A stretch of 64,000 nt of DNA from Lachancea dasiensis (GCA_900074725.1 LT598460.1:253502-317501), one strand, 5' to 3'; counted from the first letter of the stretch, positions 22,070-31,924 are shown. The notes: a model not told the origin generated them from the sequence alone. Program-made: numbers and translations.

Positions 22070-22688
22070 TATAAGTGCCTCGATCCACTTCCACTGGCCA
22101 TTCGCTTTTAAGAGATGAAATAATTGAGTGATACCAAGTCAGTCTCAAGTTAAGCGGCCAGAAGCACAATAAATTCACTTCCTGTCAAGCTGTTGACTGC
22201 TGCGAGGAAGCCGTTGGTGCCAAATGCGTTTCGCTACACCGTGGTAAATAAATACTCGTCGACTGATAAGCGCAGCTTTTATAGATAATTGATAAATTAG
22301 TAATGCTGATTGACAAATTTTGACACTTTTTCTAACGTTAAAAATTCCAACGGGATGACAGCAAAATGGCAGTTCGAAAGTCATTGAAACTTGAATATCG
22401 AATGCTAATATTCTAGACTGGATAATCTAAATAAAATGCTAAAAAAGTGGACGCTTGCTGTCAAATTCCTGTGCAGCGTCGAAATCTTAAAAAGGACAGC
22501 TTTCGGAGGGGCTGTGGACACTGTTGTCAACCTATACCCGTTAAGTTCAGACGTCGAGCGGTACCATTGGACGGCAACCAGAGAGCCACGATGCAAAGTA
22601 GAGCAGATCACCAGTAAGAGATCTTTTCCCTGCAATCTCCATAAGTAGAAAATTTCCCGTTCTACCCCATCTACCGTGCCGTTGACCG
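22070..22688. other. Intergenic region, transporter 5' / SNF4 3'
   Basis: This 619-bp stretch between two minus-strand genes should hold the transporter promoter. It is AT-rich around 22235-22330. I see no gene, RNA or repeat in it. Confidence 0.4.
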
Positions 22689-23639
22689 TCAGTTCTCTTC
22701 GAATAAAATGTAATTCAGTATGTCACTCAGCGTTAGTACACCAACTAAAAGACCGCTGTCGTCCACGACAAAGAAGCGATGAACTCGTGACTTACGGATG
22801 GTATCCATGATGGTGAATAGTTTGTCGTTCTTCGTGCAGGTGTAAACGCCCTCAAAATCGTCGGAGCGTCTCATAAGTGCCTCACCGACACTGAGAGAAA
22901 GGTCATTGTACATCCCGCCTTTAATCAACCCTAGTACGTCTACGGCCTCGTAGACGTTGACGAGGCGGTTTTGTTCATCCAAAATTGGCACGCTGGAAAC
23001 TCCCCCTTGTGTCAGCAATTGAATAACGTCGATTACCGGAGTATGCATGTTACAGCTCAGCAGCTGACCCTCGGTTATTATCCCCAATTCTCCAATGGGT
23101 CTTCGCAAGCTTCTTGTTTCACGGCAATTAAGAGCCACGAATTTGAGAATGCGGTACTGCGTAAGAACGCTCACTACAATTTCGCGGTGAGTTTCTTCGT
23201 CCTGATCAATTAGCGGGATTCTCCGACTGCGAGACTCGATCATTTTGCAACATGCGTCATACAACGGTTTGAAAGGATGGATCGAGCCTGTATCTAGCGG
23301 ACGAACACCTATGGCACGTTCTATGTCCTTCAATCCATCTAATTGAAGCTTATCCACAAGCTCAAACTTGTCTGGGTTCGAAAAGTAGTACTGAATGACG
23401 TTAATGAAATCCAACGAGGTGAGTAGGCCCGCAAACTTCGATGTATGCGAGTCCCAAAGAGGGGCGGACACAATGTTGTTCTGTAAAAGGATATTCAGCG
23501 ATTTTTTCACCAGCAGCGACGTATCCATCACTATAAGCCTGTAAGATACGGGCAAAACGTCGTAAGAAGTCTTGGACTTGAGAAATCGTCTAATGGATTG
23601 AACAGCAAGTTGTTGCTCTAAAGAAACTGACTCTGTCAT
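22689..23639 (-). CDS. SNF4: Snf4, gamma subunit of the SNF1/AMPK kinase
   Basis: This 316-residue protein consists of four CBS repeats in two Bateman modules. Visible blocks include FLKSKTSYDVLPVSYRLIVM, SLLVKKSLNILLQNNIVSAP, APLWDSHTSKFAGLLTSLDF and, at the end, RVHRFFVVDDSGLLVGVLTL. S. cerevisiae Snf4 is 322 residues. It relieves Snf1 auto-inhibition when glucose is low and binds adenine nucleotides. The ATG at 23639 gives MTESVSLEQQLAVQSIRRFL, matching the family start. It directly follows the YGL114W-type gene in the same order as on chromosome VII. Confidence 0.97.
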   Translation of the reverse strand: MTESVSLEQQLAVQSIRRFLKSKTSYDVLPVSYRLIVMDTSLLVKKSLNILLQNNIVSAPLWDSHTSKFAGLLTSLDFINVIQYYFSNPDKFELVDKLQLDGLKDIERAIGVRPLDTGSIHPFKPLYDACCKMIESRSRRIPLIDQDEETHREIVVSVLTQYRILKFVALNCRETRSLRRPIGELGIITEGQLLSCNMHTPVIDVIQLLTQGGVSSVPILDEQNRLVNVYEAVDVLGLIKGGMYNDLSLSVGEALMRRSDDFEGVYTCTKNDKLFTIMDTIRKSRVHRFFVVDDSGLLVGVLTLSDILNYILFEEN

Positions 23640-24321
23640 AATTTGGGGGTCGTATCAAGCCGAATGTCCTTTTCGGTTTCTCTGATGAAATGTCAATAAA
23701 GCCAATATACCGTCTGTACGTGCGTATTAGCAAACCTCGAGGCTCTTGCTGCTTTATAGGAGTTCGAAAGGATGAATTTAAACAAGGTACGCTTATTTAT
23801 CTGGAGGTGCATTACATACGAAAGTGTCATTATGATGCTAAGCTCTGTCCAAATGGCTCGCAAGTTAAGAGAAAGTCGGCGAGAAGCAGTGATCTGGTGG
23901 TCAGGGTTTGAAAATACTGACTTTGTCACCATGGCAAGGATAATTTGTAAGGGGAATATCATTGTTACCAGCTTCGAATTCAGAGTCTTATAAATTGCCG
24001 TATTATGAGCTAAAATTGGGATTATCCAGCTGTTGAAGGCCAGACACATTCCTCTAGCACCTAAATTTTCAGCCTATTGAAAAGTTGCAGGTGTTCGAAG
24101 ACGATTTTTAGGTGACATATGAAATTCATATTACGCAACGTACCAAAAATTGATCGAAGCTTTCAAAACGGCACATTTCCTTCCATTCTTTCAGTATTCA
24201 TGGGCGAAGGCTAACACCAACACCATCCTAATAAGACATTTCATTTGGTCCGTCCACACCAAATTTTTTGTCCGCTGTGGAAGCCGGTTACATTTTTTGC
24301 ATTTTCAAGCACAAATTACAC
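23640..24321. other. Intergenic region, SNF4 5' / DUP-family gene 3'
   Basis: The 682-bp stretch holds the SNF4 promoter. Short frames in both strands have no recognisable protein content. I find no RNA gene or mobile-element end. Confidence 0.4.
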
Positions 24322-25011
24322 TCACACCATATCGTGAGCTCCCGATGAGCTTCCACCCAACATTTCCTGCCAATCCTTATTTGCCCTTTCTTCGTAAATT
24401 CCTATGGCCTGATCAATAAAGGGCTGCAAATCGTCAACAGGAGGCTGGACTCTGCCAAAAAAACCACCCCAGCTGTTAGCCAGCTCCTTCCGTGCCAAAA
24501 AGGGCCTTAAGTACGTGGTTCTGAAGAATGAGTAACACGATGCGCCATCGTAGAAAAAGTAGGGTACTAACGAACTGTTGGCGTAAAAAATTGGGTTAAG
24601 CTTAGCAGCGATAGTGTCCCAATCTGAGATTTCAAAGCCCGGTTTGATACTCACGATCTCCCTCATAAAAGCTAATTTGTTCGAGGGCGATGTAACCCTG
24701 GTGTGGATTATAGCGTTGGCGACGAGTGCAGAAAGCAGGCATATTATAACTGCACCCATTGAAATCATAATACTCAAACCTATTAGATCATCTCCACTCG
24801 TATGCTGTTGTGCCAAGTTAAAGCAATAAAGTGCCACACAAAGTTCAGATGCTAGCGCACTCAAGACCAACCAGTGTCGCGTTAGCCAATACTGCAGCTT
24901 ATAGCGAAAAACGTCGCGGGGAAGCTTTTCTAATTCTAACTCTACATGTGGAGTTGTGGAAATCATTTGCTGCTCGGACTCCTTGGTCTCCATCACACTA
25001 TCCAGCGACAT
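24322..25011 (-). CDS. DUP-family (DUP240/COS-type) two-helix membrane protein
   Basis: This 229-residue protein starts from an ATG at 25011 and has one DUP domain. A charged start leads to LPRDVFRYKLQYWLTRHWLV, then two transmembrane helices (about 47-68 and 78-104). Next come DWDTIAAKLNPIFY, FFYDGASCYSFFRTTYLRPF and a helical tail. S. cerevisiae COS and DUP240 proteins show the same blocks (DWEVVAANLN and AFRTTLLEPF in Cos8). Those proteins act in endosomal sorting or at COPI-coated membranes; here the function is inferred only from family. No S. cerevisiae gene sits at this place between SNF4 and CDC20. Confidence 0.82.
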   Translation of the reverse strand: MSLDSVMETKESEQQMISTTPHVELELEKLPRDVFRYKLQYWLTRHWLVLSALASELCVALYCFNLAQQHTSGDDLIGLSIMISMGAVIICLLSALVANAIIHTRVTSPSNKLAFMREIVSIKPGFEISDWDTIAAKLNPIFYANSSLVPYFFYDGASCYSFFRTTYLRPFLARKELANSWGGFFGRVQPPVDDLQPFIDQAIGIYEERANKDWQEMLGGSSSGAHDMV

Positions 25012-26720
25012 GGCTCAACAGAATATGGCCCCGAAGAGCGTTATACTAAGTCTATCTTCTCTCTCGGAATGTCAGATATCTTCGTAAGTAATGAACAATT
25101 AACAGGTTCATCAGATTTAAGCACAGGTGTAGATCAATACGCATTATAGGATAGCTTGTGCCGCCAATATCCTTGGAAAGCACCATCTACTGATTAAGTT
25201 TGGCTCAAGCTAAGTTTGTAAACTTCATGTTCTTCTTCGAAATTTAAGTAAATGAACTAGGCGCCTGCGCTTGTCCGCCATTATGTGATTCAGTTATGAG
25301 CCTCTAATGAGGTCTCAACGATAACAAGTTCAATAGTGACGGGAATGTCCACCTAAAATTGTTACGCTACCGACGGGATATGCCATTTATCTATCCTTGA
25401 CCTTCAAGCCACAGCAAGTGGGAATGAGCATCAATTAGCCCTAGTCTCGAGTAGACCACTCAGCTTATGCAAAAGGGGGACAATCATCCAGGGCAATATT
25501 TAAGTGCCACCCATTGGAAACTCTACACCATCTTGGAGAGCCCGTGGTGTGGCCTGATCTACGTAAAACTGGTATTTGACATCCACTTACCTCCACGCCA
25601 GTAAACGTTCAAATTGTATCACTTTGTCATATTCTGACATGTTATGTCACATTATCATGTCAAGGCAAGGTTGGCCAGAGTTTCATTGACGAGAACTACT
25701 CTCCTCAATAAGTCATACGCGCTCAATTTCACACGTCTCGTCCCCCACAATCTATTTCAAAGCCCGTTTAAAGCCTCCAATCATTTGCAAATATGTAAAT
25801 CGTTATTCTGGTCGCTATGCGTAAAGCTTTACTTTAGAGACATAACTGGTAGAAATTCCGACAAACGGAGGAGTAAAGGTTTGCGTAAGATGGCCGCTTT
25901 GAGTTGAAGGAGGTGTTGGTGGTGCCAGTAACTAGTCGATTTTGACTCATTTCGAACGATATTTGAACGTCCGGGTTATCCTTCATACAAATTTTTAAAA
26001 ATTTGACTATATAAGGAGGTTGGAACTGACAATTGACCATCTAGAATCATTTTCAGTTTAATTCTCCTCTTTTTTTTTAGAAGACCAAATCTCTTTGCCT
26101 TTTGGCTTAGATCAAGTGTAGTATCTGTTCTTTTCAGTGTAACAACTGGAATGTCCTCAATGAGGATGTTTAATTCGTTACAAATCATATTTTTGGAACT
26201 TTCAAGAGGGAAGAGGGTGCTTGGTCGGTGAGATTATGAGGACTTGTCCTTGTAGTTTTGCCGTCCTGTCTGGATTTGGGATTTGCCCAGGTGCTTATTA
26301 CTTCTTTATGCCCAGTTTACTGGAGAGGAGTCGCCGATTTTTGCCTGAGATGAGTCCTGGTCGTATTTCGATGCTGCAATATGGTGAGCTTGCTCACCTC
26401 CCAGGACTTCGGATCAGGTGAATGCTATGGTGCTCTGCGTAAATGAGGTAATGGGTGCTGTTATAAAGGCAATTCTGAGTCCGGGCCACTTGGAGGTGCT
26501 TTGGTCATTGCACGGTTTTATTCCGAACCATGTGTGCCTCTCGATTTGGTCTTCTCTCGCTCAATTTTTTTTAAAAAAAAACCTATTCTCTAGAATACCG
26601 CTAAATGAGTTCATCTGGCTGTTTTAGAGTTTGTTTTGACATACTGTCATATATATTGCATTGCAAGTGGTGGTGATCAGTCTTTCAACACTGCGGTCCT
26701 ATTTTATCCTGAGCTATTAC
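25012..26720. other. 1.7-kb gap between DUP-family gene and CDC20
   Basis: This is the second-largest gene-poor stretch. It must contain the DUP gene promoter (near 25012-25300) and the CDC20 3' UTR. It holds a small minus-strand ATG frame at 25976-26188 with coding-like composition and an AT-rich run near 26565-26582. I see no clear tRNA, repeat or transposon end. A decayed gene is possible. Confidence 0.4.
25976..26188 (-). CDS. Unassigned small frame, possible gene remnant
   Basis: A 70-codon ATG frame with evenly mixed, basic composition (for example SQKAKRFGLLKKKRRIKLKM, then LSVPTSLYSQIFKNLYEG). It is open for another 13 codons upstream. I do not recognise it. The lysine/arginine cluster with alternating hydrophobics looks more like real protein than random translation, so it may be a tiny gene or the remains of a larger one in this unusually long gap. 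It may equally be chance. Confidence 0.2.
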   Translation of the reverse strand: MICNELNILIEDIPVVTLKRTDTTLDLSQKAKRFGLLKKKRRIKLKMILDGQLSVPTSLYSQIFKNLYEG

Positions 26721-28451
26721 TTACCTGATCAGAAAGTCTGATTTGTTTCTGCGGGTAGGAGATCTCGACGGATCATCATCGCAGCTGTCACCCACATTCA
26801 GCAGCCCCATCAAACTGTCGCCATCGCACATCCCTTGTGGCCTCCTTCTTCTGGGTTCAAAAACTTTGTAGAACTTGAGATTCTCGTCCCCTCCCACTGT
26901 CGCCATCACGGTGCCATCTGGAGACAGCTCGCTGGAACAAATTCTAGCTTCGTGTGCATTCACTATCTCCGCAACCTTGAACTTTGTGTCATAGTTGTAG
27001 ATCGAAATTGCGTTTTCAGGATTACCACCCGTGGCAACTATTTCCCGCTGTAATGTATTGTTACTGTAACTTTGACCCCAATGCAATGAACTTACCTGAG
27101 AGCCAGTGTTGATGCTGCCGGTTCTTGCACCGGTTGTTGTGTTCCAAAAATGAATATGTTTGTCCGTTTGTCCGCCTCCGGTAGCCAACAGGTTGTTGGT
27201 ATCGGGACTCCATGCTAATGCCTTCACGGCTGCGGTATGCTGTCTTTTGATATGCTGAGGTAAGGACGTTCGAGTGTCCCAAATCACCACGGTGTTATCA
27301 TTGCTACCGGACGCCAGCTGCAGTCCATCCGAACGATAGCTGATACCACAAACCTCCCCTCTATGCTCTTCCCATGTCGATACAATATGGTTTTTGATCC
27401 TCACGTCATTAATATGAATCTCTCCACTCTTTGCACCAGTTGCAATCAAAGTTTCGAGCCAAGACTGAGATCCAATACGAACCCCCAATCCTGACCTCAT
27501 AGTTCTTACGTGGGACATGGTTTCCACGTCCCAGATTTCGGTGGCTCCATTCGATTTACCGATGGAAATATGGCAGTCGTCATCCGACCAAGTAACGCTT
27601 GTTATGGCGCCAGGCTGCTCGAAATCCACCAGTAGAGAAACATCACCGCTAGCGCCGTTCCAAAGATAAAGTGCACTGTCCAGTGCGATCGCGAGGACGT
27701 TCTTATTGGACCAGCTGACCAGATTCAAGTAAAAGTCGTCTTGAAAGCCGGGGGCATCCAGAATTCTCTCGGGATTAGAATTAATTTTCCGTAGTTTGGC
27801 CAATTCAGGGCTGGGTCCTGTACTTTGTATCGAGGAATACGAATAATGCGATCGGTTACCTATGGAATAAGACTGTTTTCTGTTGGAGGAATTCGGTGGT
27901 TTGGGCATGTACTGGAGGACTCGCTGGTTCATTTCGAGACCACAAGCTTCCGCCACGTTTTGTTTGAAGACCCGTTTGGTTTGCGCCTTCAGGTGGGTAG
28001 AGGGCGAAGCGTTTGGCGGTGGTGTCTCTTCCTCGAGATTGAAAGGGTCAATTTTCGAGTGGGAGAAGGAACTTTCCTTGCGCAGTGGGATAAAGCGATC
28101 CGTATTGAAGCAGCCGTCGTCTGAGTCTTGCGATCTGAGGGATTTCCGGTCATTGCATTCCAAATCCTCCTTGAAAAGCGACGAGGAGCGTTTCAGCAGC
28201 GGTGGTACATACTGTAGGGTAGGTCGTTGAGCAGAGCTGCTTGAGTTCGGAACAGTGTTGGTCACATTTGATAAAGTCGGGGCCGAATGGCCCGACGTTT
28301 GGCGCTTGCCGACTTTGCCCATGGGTTTTTTCGCCGTCATTTTCGACCAGTCCGATGACACCACATTCAACTTCGCCGGCGAAGTGAGGGAAAGCACAGA
28401 TTTGCTAGCATTGTCTTTGCAGAGATATTTTCTGTTGTGATTATCCAGCAT
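26721..28451 (-). CDS. CDC20: Cdc20, WD40 activator of the anaphase-promoting complex
   Basis: From the ATG at 28451 the protein is 576 residues. A longer frame exists, but only with a TTG start. It shows the conserved N-terminal block SVLSLTSPAKLNVVSSDWS, the C-box DRFIP (118-122), the Mad2-binding motif RVLQYMP (177-183), seven WD repeats (about 235-545) and the C-terminal IR tail (LIR). These are the APC/C- and checkpoint-binding features of Cdc20. The blocks QTKRVFKQNVAEACGLEMNQ and NPERILDAPGFQDDFYLNLV are nearly those of S. cerevisiae Cdc20 (610 residues). It targets securin and B-type cyclins for destruction at anaphase. Confidence 0.96.
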   Translation of the reverse strand: MLDNHNRKYLCKDNASKSVLSLTSPAKLNVVSSDWSKMTAKKPMGKVGKRQTSGHSAPTLSNVTNTVPNSSSSAQRPTLQYVPPLLKRSSSLFKEDLECNDRKSLRSQDSDDGCFNTDRFIPLRKESSFSHSKIDPFNLEEETPPPNASPSTHLKAQTKRVFKQNVAEACGLEMNQRVLQYMPKPPNSSNRKQSYSIGNRSHYSYSSIQSTGPSPELAKLRKINSNPERILDAPGFQDDFYLNLVSWSNKNVLAIALDSALYLWNGASGDVSLLVDFEQPGAITSVTWSDDDCHISIGKSNGATEIWDVETMSHVRTMRSGLGVRIGSQSWLETLIATGAKSGEIHINDVRIKNHIVSTWEEHRGEVCGISYRSDGLQLASGSNDNTVVIWDTRTSLPQHIKRQHTAAVKALAWSPDTNNLLATGGGQTDKHIHFWNTTTGARTGSINTGSQVSSLHWGQSYSNNTLQREIVATGGNPENAISIYNYDTKFKVAEIVNAHEARICSSELSPDGTVMATVGGDENLKFYKVFEPRRRRPQGMCDGDSLMGLLNVGDSCDDDPSRSPTRRNKSDFLIR

Positions 28452-28893
28452 GAGACTGGACCAAAGATCGAGATGCCAATATGATGTTGTCCCGTTTCTG
28501 TCAAGACTTCTTTGAAACGTCTCAGTTCGCTTGGTCACTACCGCAAAAAACCAAGCACTTTTGAGCTGAGTCGTCAAAGTTGGCTATGCCCTGATGGATT
28601 TTGAGACCCAACTTTTAAGTGTTGATATTTACCTTTTTCCTACCTGGGTAAAGAGAGCTTAACATCAAGAATCACTTTCGAAGCGTGATCTTCACGTGGT
28701 TTAATGGACTGGCTCTAGTGTACGCCACGGCCCGCTGTGACACTTTCCATCGAGCTGGCACCGATAGTTCATGGACTACTTGCTATCACAGGAATAGATA
28801 CTGTAAGAGAATAAATAACTATTAGAGAATATATTGCTAGTTTGGCCCTTTCTTGGTATCCCAAGTCCAACTCTTAAATAAACTTTCTCACGC
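28452..28893. other. CDC20 promoter region and FAD2 3' flank
   Basis: 442 bp between two minus-strand genes. It is AT-rich near 28800-28850. I can name no specific cell-cycle element in it. Confidence 0.4.
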
Positions 28894-30138
28894 TTAGGTC
28901 TGGGGTGTAGGTTTTGGGCCTACGTTGTTGAAGTTTCTGAACATGTAAACCCCATCGGCGGACTTGTCACTCTCCACATATTGACAAGATCTGGCCACTT
29001 TCCACAGAGATTTCCACATGTTTTCGCCTTCGTAGCGATAATGCTTCCCCATAACCTCTTTGATTGCTGAGGTAGCTTTTCTGGCATTGTAAAATGGGAT
29101 TCTGCTGCAGTAGTGGTGCAGAACGTGGGTCTCGATAATGTCATGGAAGATGTGTTGGCCCACAAATCCGAAGTTTCTGTCGATAGTGGCAGCGGCACCT
29201 TTGGCAAAACTCCACTCTTCTGCGTCGTAGTGAGGCATGGTGGGATCAGTGTGTTGCAAAAAGGTCACAAACACCAACCAGTGGTTGACCCATAGCCATG
29301 GCAAAAACCAATTGATTAACACAACGTGGGCCCCGTACGCTCTGTACCATAGGTAGTTGACCGTCAAGGTGGAGATAATACCGATGTCACTGAGTATGAT
29401 GTACCAATAGTCCTTGGCGTCAAAGACCGGCGACGTGGGCCAGTAGTGGGACTTGAAAAACTTGGGTACTCCAGGATACGACTGGCCTGTAGCATTGGTC
29501 GCCAGATACAGTTGCAAACCCCCGAGCTGTTGGCCAATAAGCTTGAGAAGCGTGGCTAACGGCGCTTCTTCTACCAGTTCACTCAATTTCGACTTGTTGC
29601 TGGCCTCTAAGTATTCCTTTTGTGTGTATGGCACGAACACCATGTCGCGGGTCATATGGCCTGTAGCCTTGTGGTGCTTACTGTGCGAAAACTTCCAGGA
29701 AAAATATGGAACCATCCACCACGAATGAAGGACCCATCCAACAGTGTCGTTAACCGCGTTCGAATCCGAAAACGCAGAGTGGCCACATTCATGGGCCAAA
29801 ATCCACAGTCCAAAGCCAAACAGCCCGATCAAATACGACTGGACCATGTAAGCAGCTGCACGAGCGAGGGCACTAGAAGGAAACCATACGGGGATGTAAT
29901 TGGTACCCACATACCCGATCAATGTGATCGCAGCTATGTCGCGCACCACGTAGTGCAGCGACCACCACAAATCTCTCTTGTAGCACTCTTTGGGAATGGC
30001 GGATAAAATGTCTTTGATAGTAAAGTCTGGCACTTCGAAAACATTACCGTTGGTGTCGATGGCACGCTTTGGCACCGTAACCTCTGTGGCAGCGGTATTG
30101 GAACTGCCACCATTCACGCCAGAAAACCCACTTGCCAT
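28894..30138 (-). CDS. FAD2: Fad2-type membrane fatty-acid desaturase (delta-12)
   Basis: This 414-residue protein has the three histidine boxes of acyl-lipid desaturases: HECGH (116-120), HSKHH (152-156) and HVLHH (338-342). Four or more transmembrane segments surround them, and the family block WVLHSWWMVPYFSWKFSHSK is present. Such enzymes in the ER, fed by cytochrome b5, turn oleoyl into linoleoyl chains. S. cerevisiae has only Ole1 and lacks this gene; Lachancea kluyveri and Kluyveromyces lactis have FAD2. A delta-15/omega-3 enzyme (Fad3) looks very similar and cannot be excluded by motif alone. It sits between CDC20 and the YGL117W-type gene, a place empty on S. cerevisiae chromosome VII. 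Confidence 0.9.
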   Translation of the reverse strand: MASGFSGVNGGSSNTAATEVTVPKRAIDTNGNVFEVPDFTIKDILSAIPKECYKRDLWWSLHYVVRDIAAITLIGYVGTNYIPVWFPSSALARAAAYMVQSYLIGLFGFGLWILAHECGHSAFSDSNAVNDTVGWVLHSWWMVPYFSWKFSHSKHHKATGHMTRDMVFVPYTQKEYLEASNKSKLSELVEEAPLATLLKLIGQQLGGLQLYLATNATGQSYPGVPKFFKSHYWPTSPVFDAKDYWYIILSDIGIISTLTVNYLWYRAYGAHVVLINWFLPWLWVNHWLVFVTFLQHTDPTMPHYDAEEWSFAKGAAATIDRNFGFVGQHIFHDIIETHVLHHYCSRIPFYNARKATSAIKEVMGKHYRYEGENMWKSLWKVARSCQYVESDKSADGVYMFRNFNNVGPKPTPQT

Positions 30139-30732
30139 GCTGATCGCTGTGACGCTTGCAAAAATTTGATCCGAGAGAAGATGCGTAATGCTGGCACGAC
30201 CGAAAACCTGAGTAGTTGGAAGAGTTACCTACACCAGTACAAATATTATTTTATATCGACGAGATACCGATTTGAAATGCCGTTGACGACCGTCGCCATG
30301 TAGCTTCACCAATCCTTGTAAGAAGAATGCACATGGGCGATGAGGTGGCTTTTCTCTTCGAGGCCATGGAAAAAAAAAGAAAAATATGCCTGTGAAAATC
30401 GTCGATGAGATTCCGCACGATTGGCGGTAATGGGTATCAAAAAGCCATGCCAAACTAGGTGTTTCTGATACCACAAACGATATGAAAACTCTGGGATTTC
30501 GTGGGATCGGTGTATGCATGTTGTCGGACACATAATTTCTTGAATGCGACAAATAAGTACGAAGTGATATTGTGATTCGGATGACAGCATCGGTTCAAGA
30601 TATTCGAACGACCGTACCAAGCCAACAATGACTTCGATCTTTTGAATGCATGCTCTTTGAACGTTCATTTGAAAAAATTCTATTTTTATTTTGAAATCCT
30701 ATGTAACCGTCAGCTCCAACCTGTGTTTGGCC
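30139..30732. other. FAD2 promoter region and 3' flank of the YGL117W-type gene
   Basis: 594 bp. It holds a 9-A run near 30369 and the string GCGATGAGGTG at 30337-30347, which looks like a PAC box but is out of place before a desaturase gene. No gene is apparent. Confidence 0.4.
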
Positions 30733-31521
30733 TCAAAACACTTTGCGGTGCGAAATCTTGAGTTTCGACTTTCGTATCTGCCGGTAGGTGCCGAAATCCG
30801 GTGATCGTATTGCAGCGGCCATCGCTTTGGAGAGGTCTTCTGAGGAAGATGCGCCGTTCTGATAGTCCTGTAGGATGAGGTATTCTCTCAGAGCCCTTGA
30901 ACTGAGCATTAGGTCCTCAAACCACTTGGCATTGTCCAGAGTGAACGTCTTGATGCCTTCGGTAGTCTTGCAATCCATTTTAAAATGTTGACCGTCTACC
31001 GAACCCGTGTGCTCGGCGTCAATAACCAATTGGTGTAAGATGTTGTCCAGAGCCTGGAACCCATCGAATGCGTGACGGAATGAAGCCACATTTTCCTTCA
31101 GCAGATCTCTAAAAAAGTCGGGACAGGACGACATCTCAATTTGTTTGCTCAGCTGTCTCAACAGATGTACAAAAGCACTGTGGATATCCTCCAGCAGACT
31201 GAACTGCGCCTTGACCATTTCAATGTTGTCGATATTCGATACCAGCCTCAGCAGCAGCTGTCTTGTATGGACCGCATCCAACAAGCAAGCCATCCCCAAG
31301 TCTTGGCTGACAATTTCAGGTTGTTGTTCATCCGGAAAAGAGCCTTCCCCGCACAGTATATTCATAACAGAGTTCCCATTACCTCTTGGGTACATCAAAG
31401 ACTCTATCACCAGATCTACAAACTCCGAGGCTGGGCTTGTCAACGACAATGTTACTTCCTTAGCAATCTTGCTCAGCAGTATTCTGTTTTTGGGAGATAA
31501 CCCATCACTGGAGGTTACCAT
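30733..31521 (-). CDS. Conserved fungal protein of unknown function (YGL117W type)
   Basis: From the ATG at 31521 the protein has 262 residues; a 12-codon longer frame begins with TTG and is rejected. S. cerevisiae YGL117W has 265 residues, and the place between CDC20 and COQ8 is the same. The protein is soluble and mostly helical, with alternating hydrophobic positions (for example LLDAVHTRQLLLRLVSNIDN, LLEDIHSAFVHLLRQLSKQI). There is no signal peptide, membrane helix or known catalytic motif. The basic tail RQIRKSKLKISHRKVF is notable. Two Gcn4 sites upstream suggest control by amino-acid starvation. Assignment to YGL117W rests on position, length and orientation more than on residue-level recall. 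Confidence 0.8.
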   Translation of the reverse strand: MVTSSDGLSPKNRILLSKIAKEVTLSLTSPASEFVDLVIESLMYPRGNGNSVMNILCGEGSFPDEQQPEIVSQDLGMACLLDAVHTRQLLLRLVSNIDNIEMVKAQFSLLEDIHSAFVHLLRQLSKQIEMSSCPDFFRDLLKENVASFRHAFDGFQALDNILHQLVIDAEHTGSVDGQHFKMDCKTTEGIKTFTLDNAKWFEDLMLSSRALREYLILQDYQNGASSSEDLSKAMAAAIRSPDFGTYRQIRKSKLKISHRKVF

Positions 31522-31924
31522 GCGATTTGTGTATAGAAACGATTTGCAGAAGACCAAAATACGACGGTTTTAATGGTACCTTGCTGATAGTCGAGTAGAG
31601 TAGTTTGGACGCTAAGACTACAGTTTTTTTTATATGTGGCCCGTGCCAGCGGAACTAGAAAAAATGAGTCAAGTTCCAAATACTAGAAAGGTGAGTCATG
31701 AGTGAAGACAATTAGAGACCATTTATACCATTAGTCAATGCGTGCTGAACGATAAGAAGAGCACTCTATATTGCACTGACTACCTGTTACCTACTTGGTC
31801 TCTCCGTTACGATAAAATAGTCCAGACTGGAAAGCCAAGCATCTTTAAGTTGGAGTCGTAAGTTTCTCTCGTGCTTTGGGTAATGCTATATTTATATTAA
31901 TGTTTGCAAATATTCCTCAGAAAT
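31522..31924. other. Promoter interval between YGL117W-type gene and tRNA-Trp
   Basis: 403 bp that hold the two Gcn4 sites and the 5' flank of the tRNA gene. Nothing else is recognisable. Confidence 0.5.
31665..31698 (-). promoter_or_regulatory. Two Gcn4 binding sites before the YGL117W-type gene
   Basis: TGAGTCA occurs at 31665-31671 and again at 31692-31698 (TGAGTCAT). Both are exact Gcn4 consensus sites, 20 bp apart, 144 and 171 bp upstream of the ATG at 31521. Confidence 0.75.

Noticed and set aside
28452-28577. N-terminal extension of CDC20 by 42 codons
   Set aside because: The longer frame begins with TTG, which is not a normal yeast start. The ATG at 28451 gives the conserved N-terminus. 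The same reasoning moved the starts of MON1 (43319), the YGL117W-type gene (31521), the GATA gene (46551), ROT2 (47173) and NAB2 (37503).
30337-30347. PAC box (GCGATGAGGTG) upstream of FAD2
   Set aside because: No RRPE accompanies it at the usual spacing and FAD2 is not a ribosome-biogenesis gene, so chance is likely.
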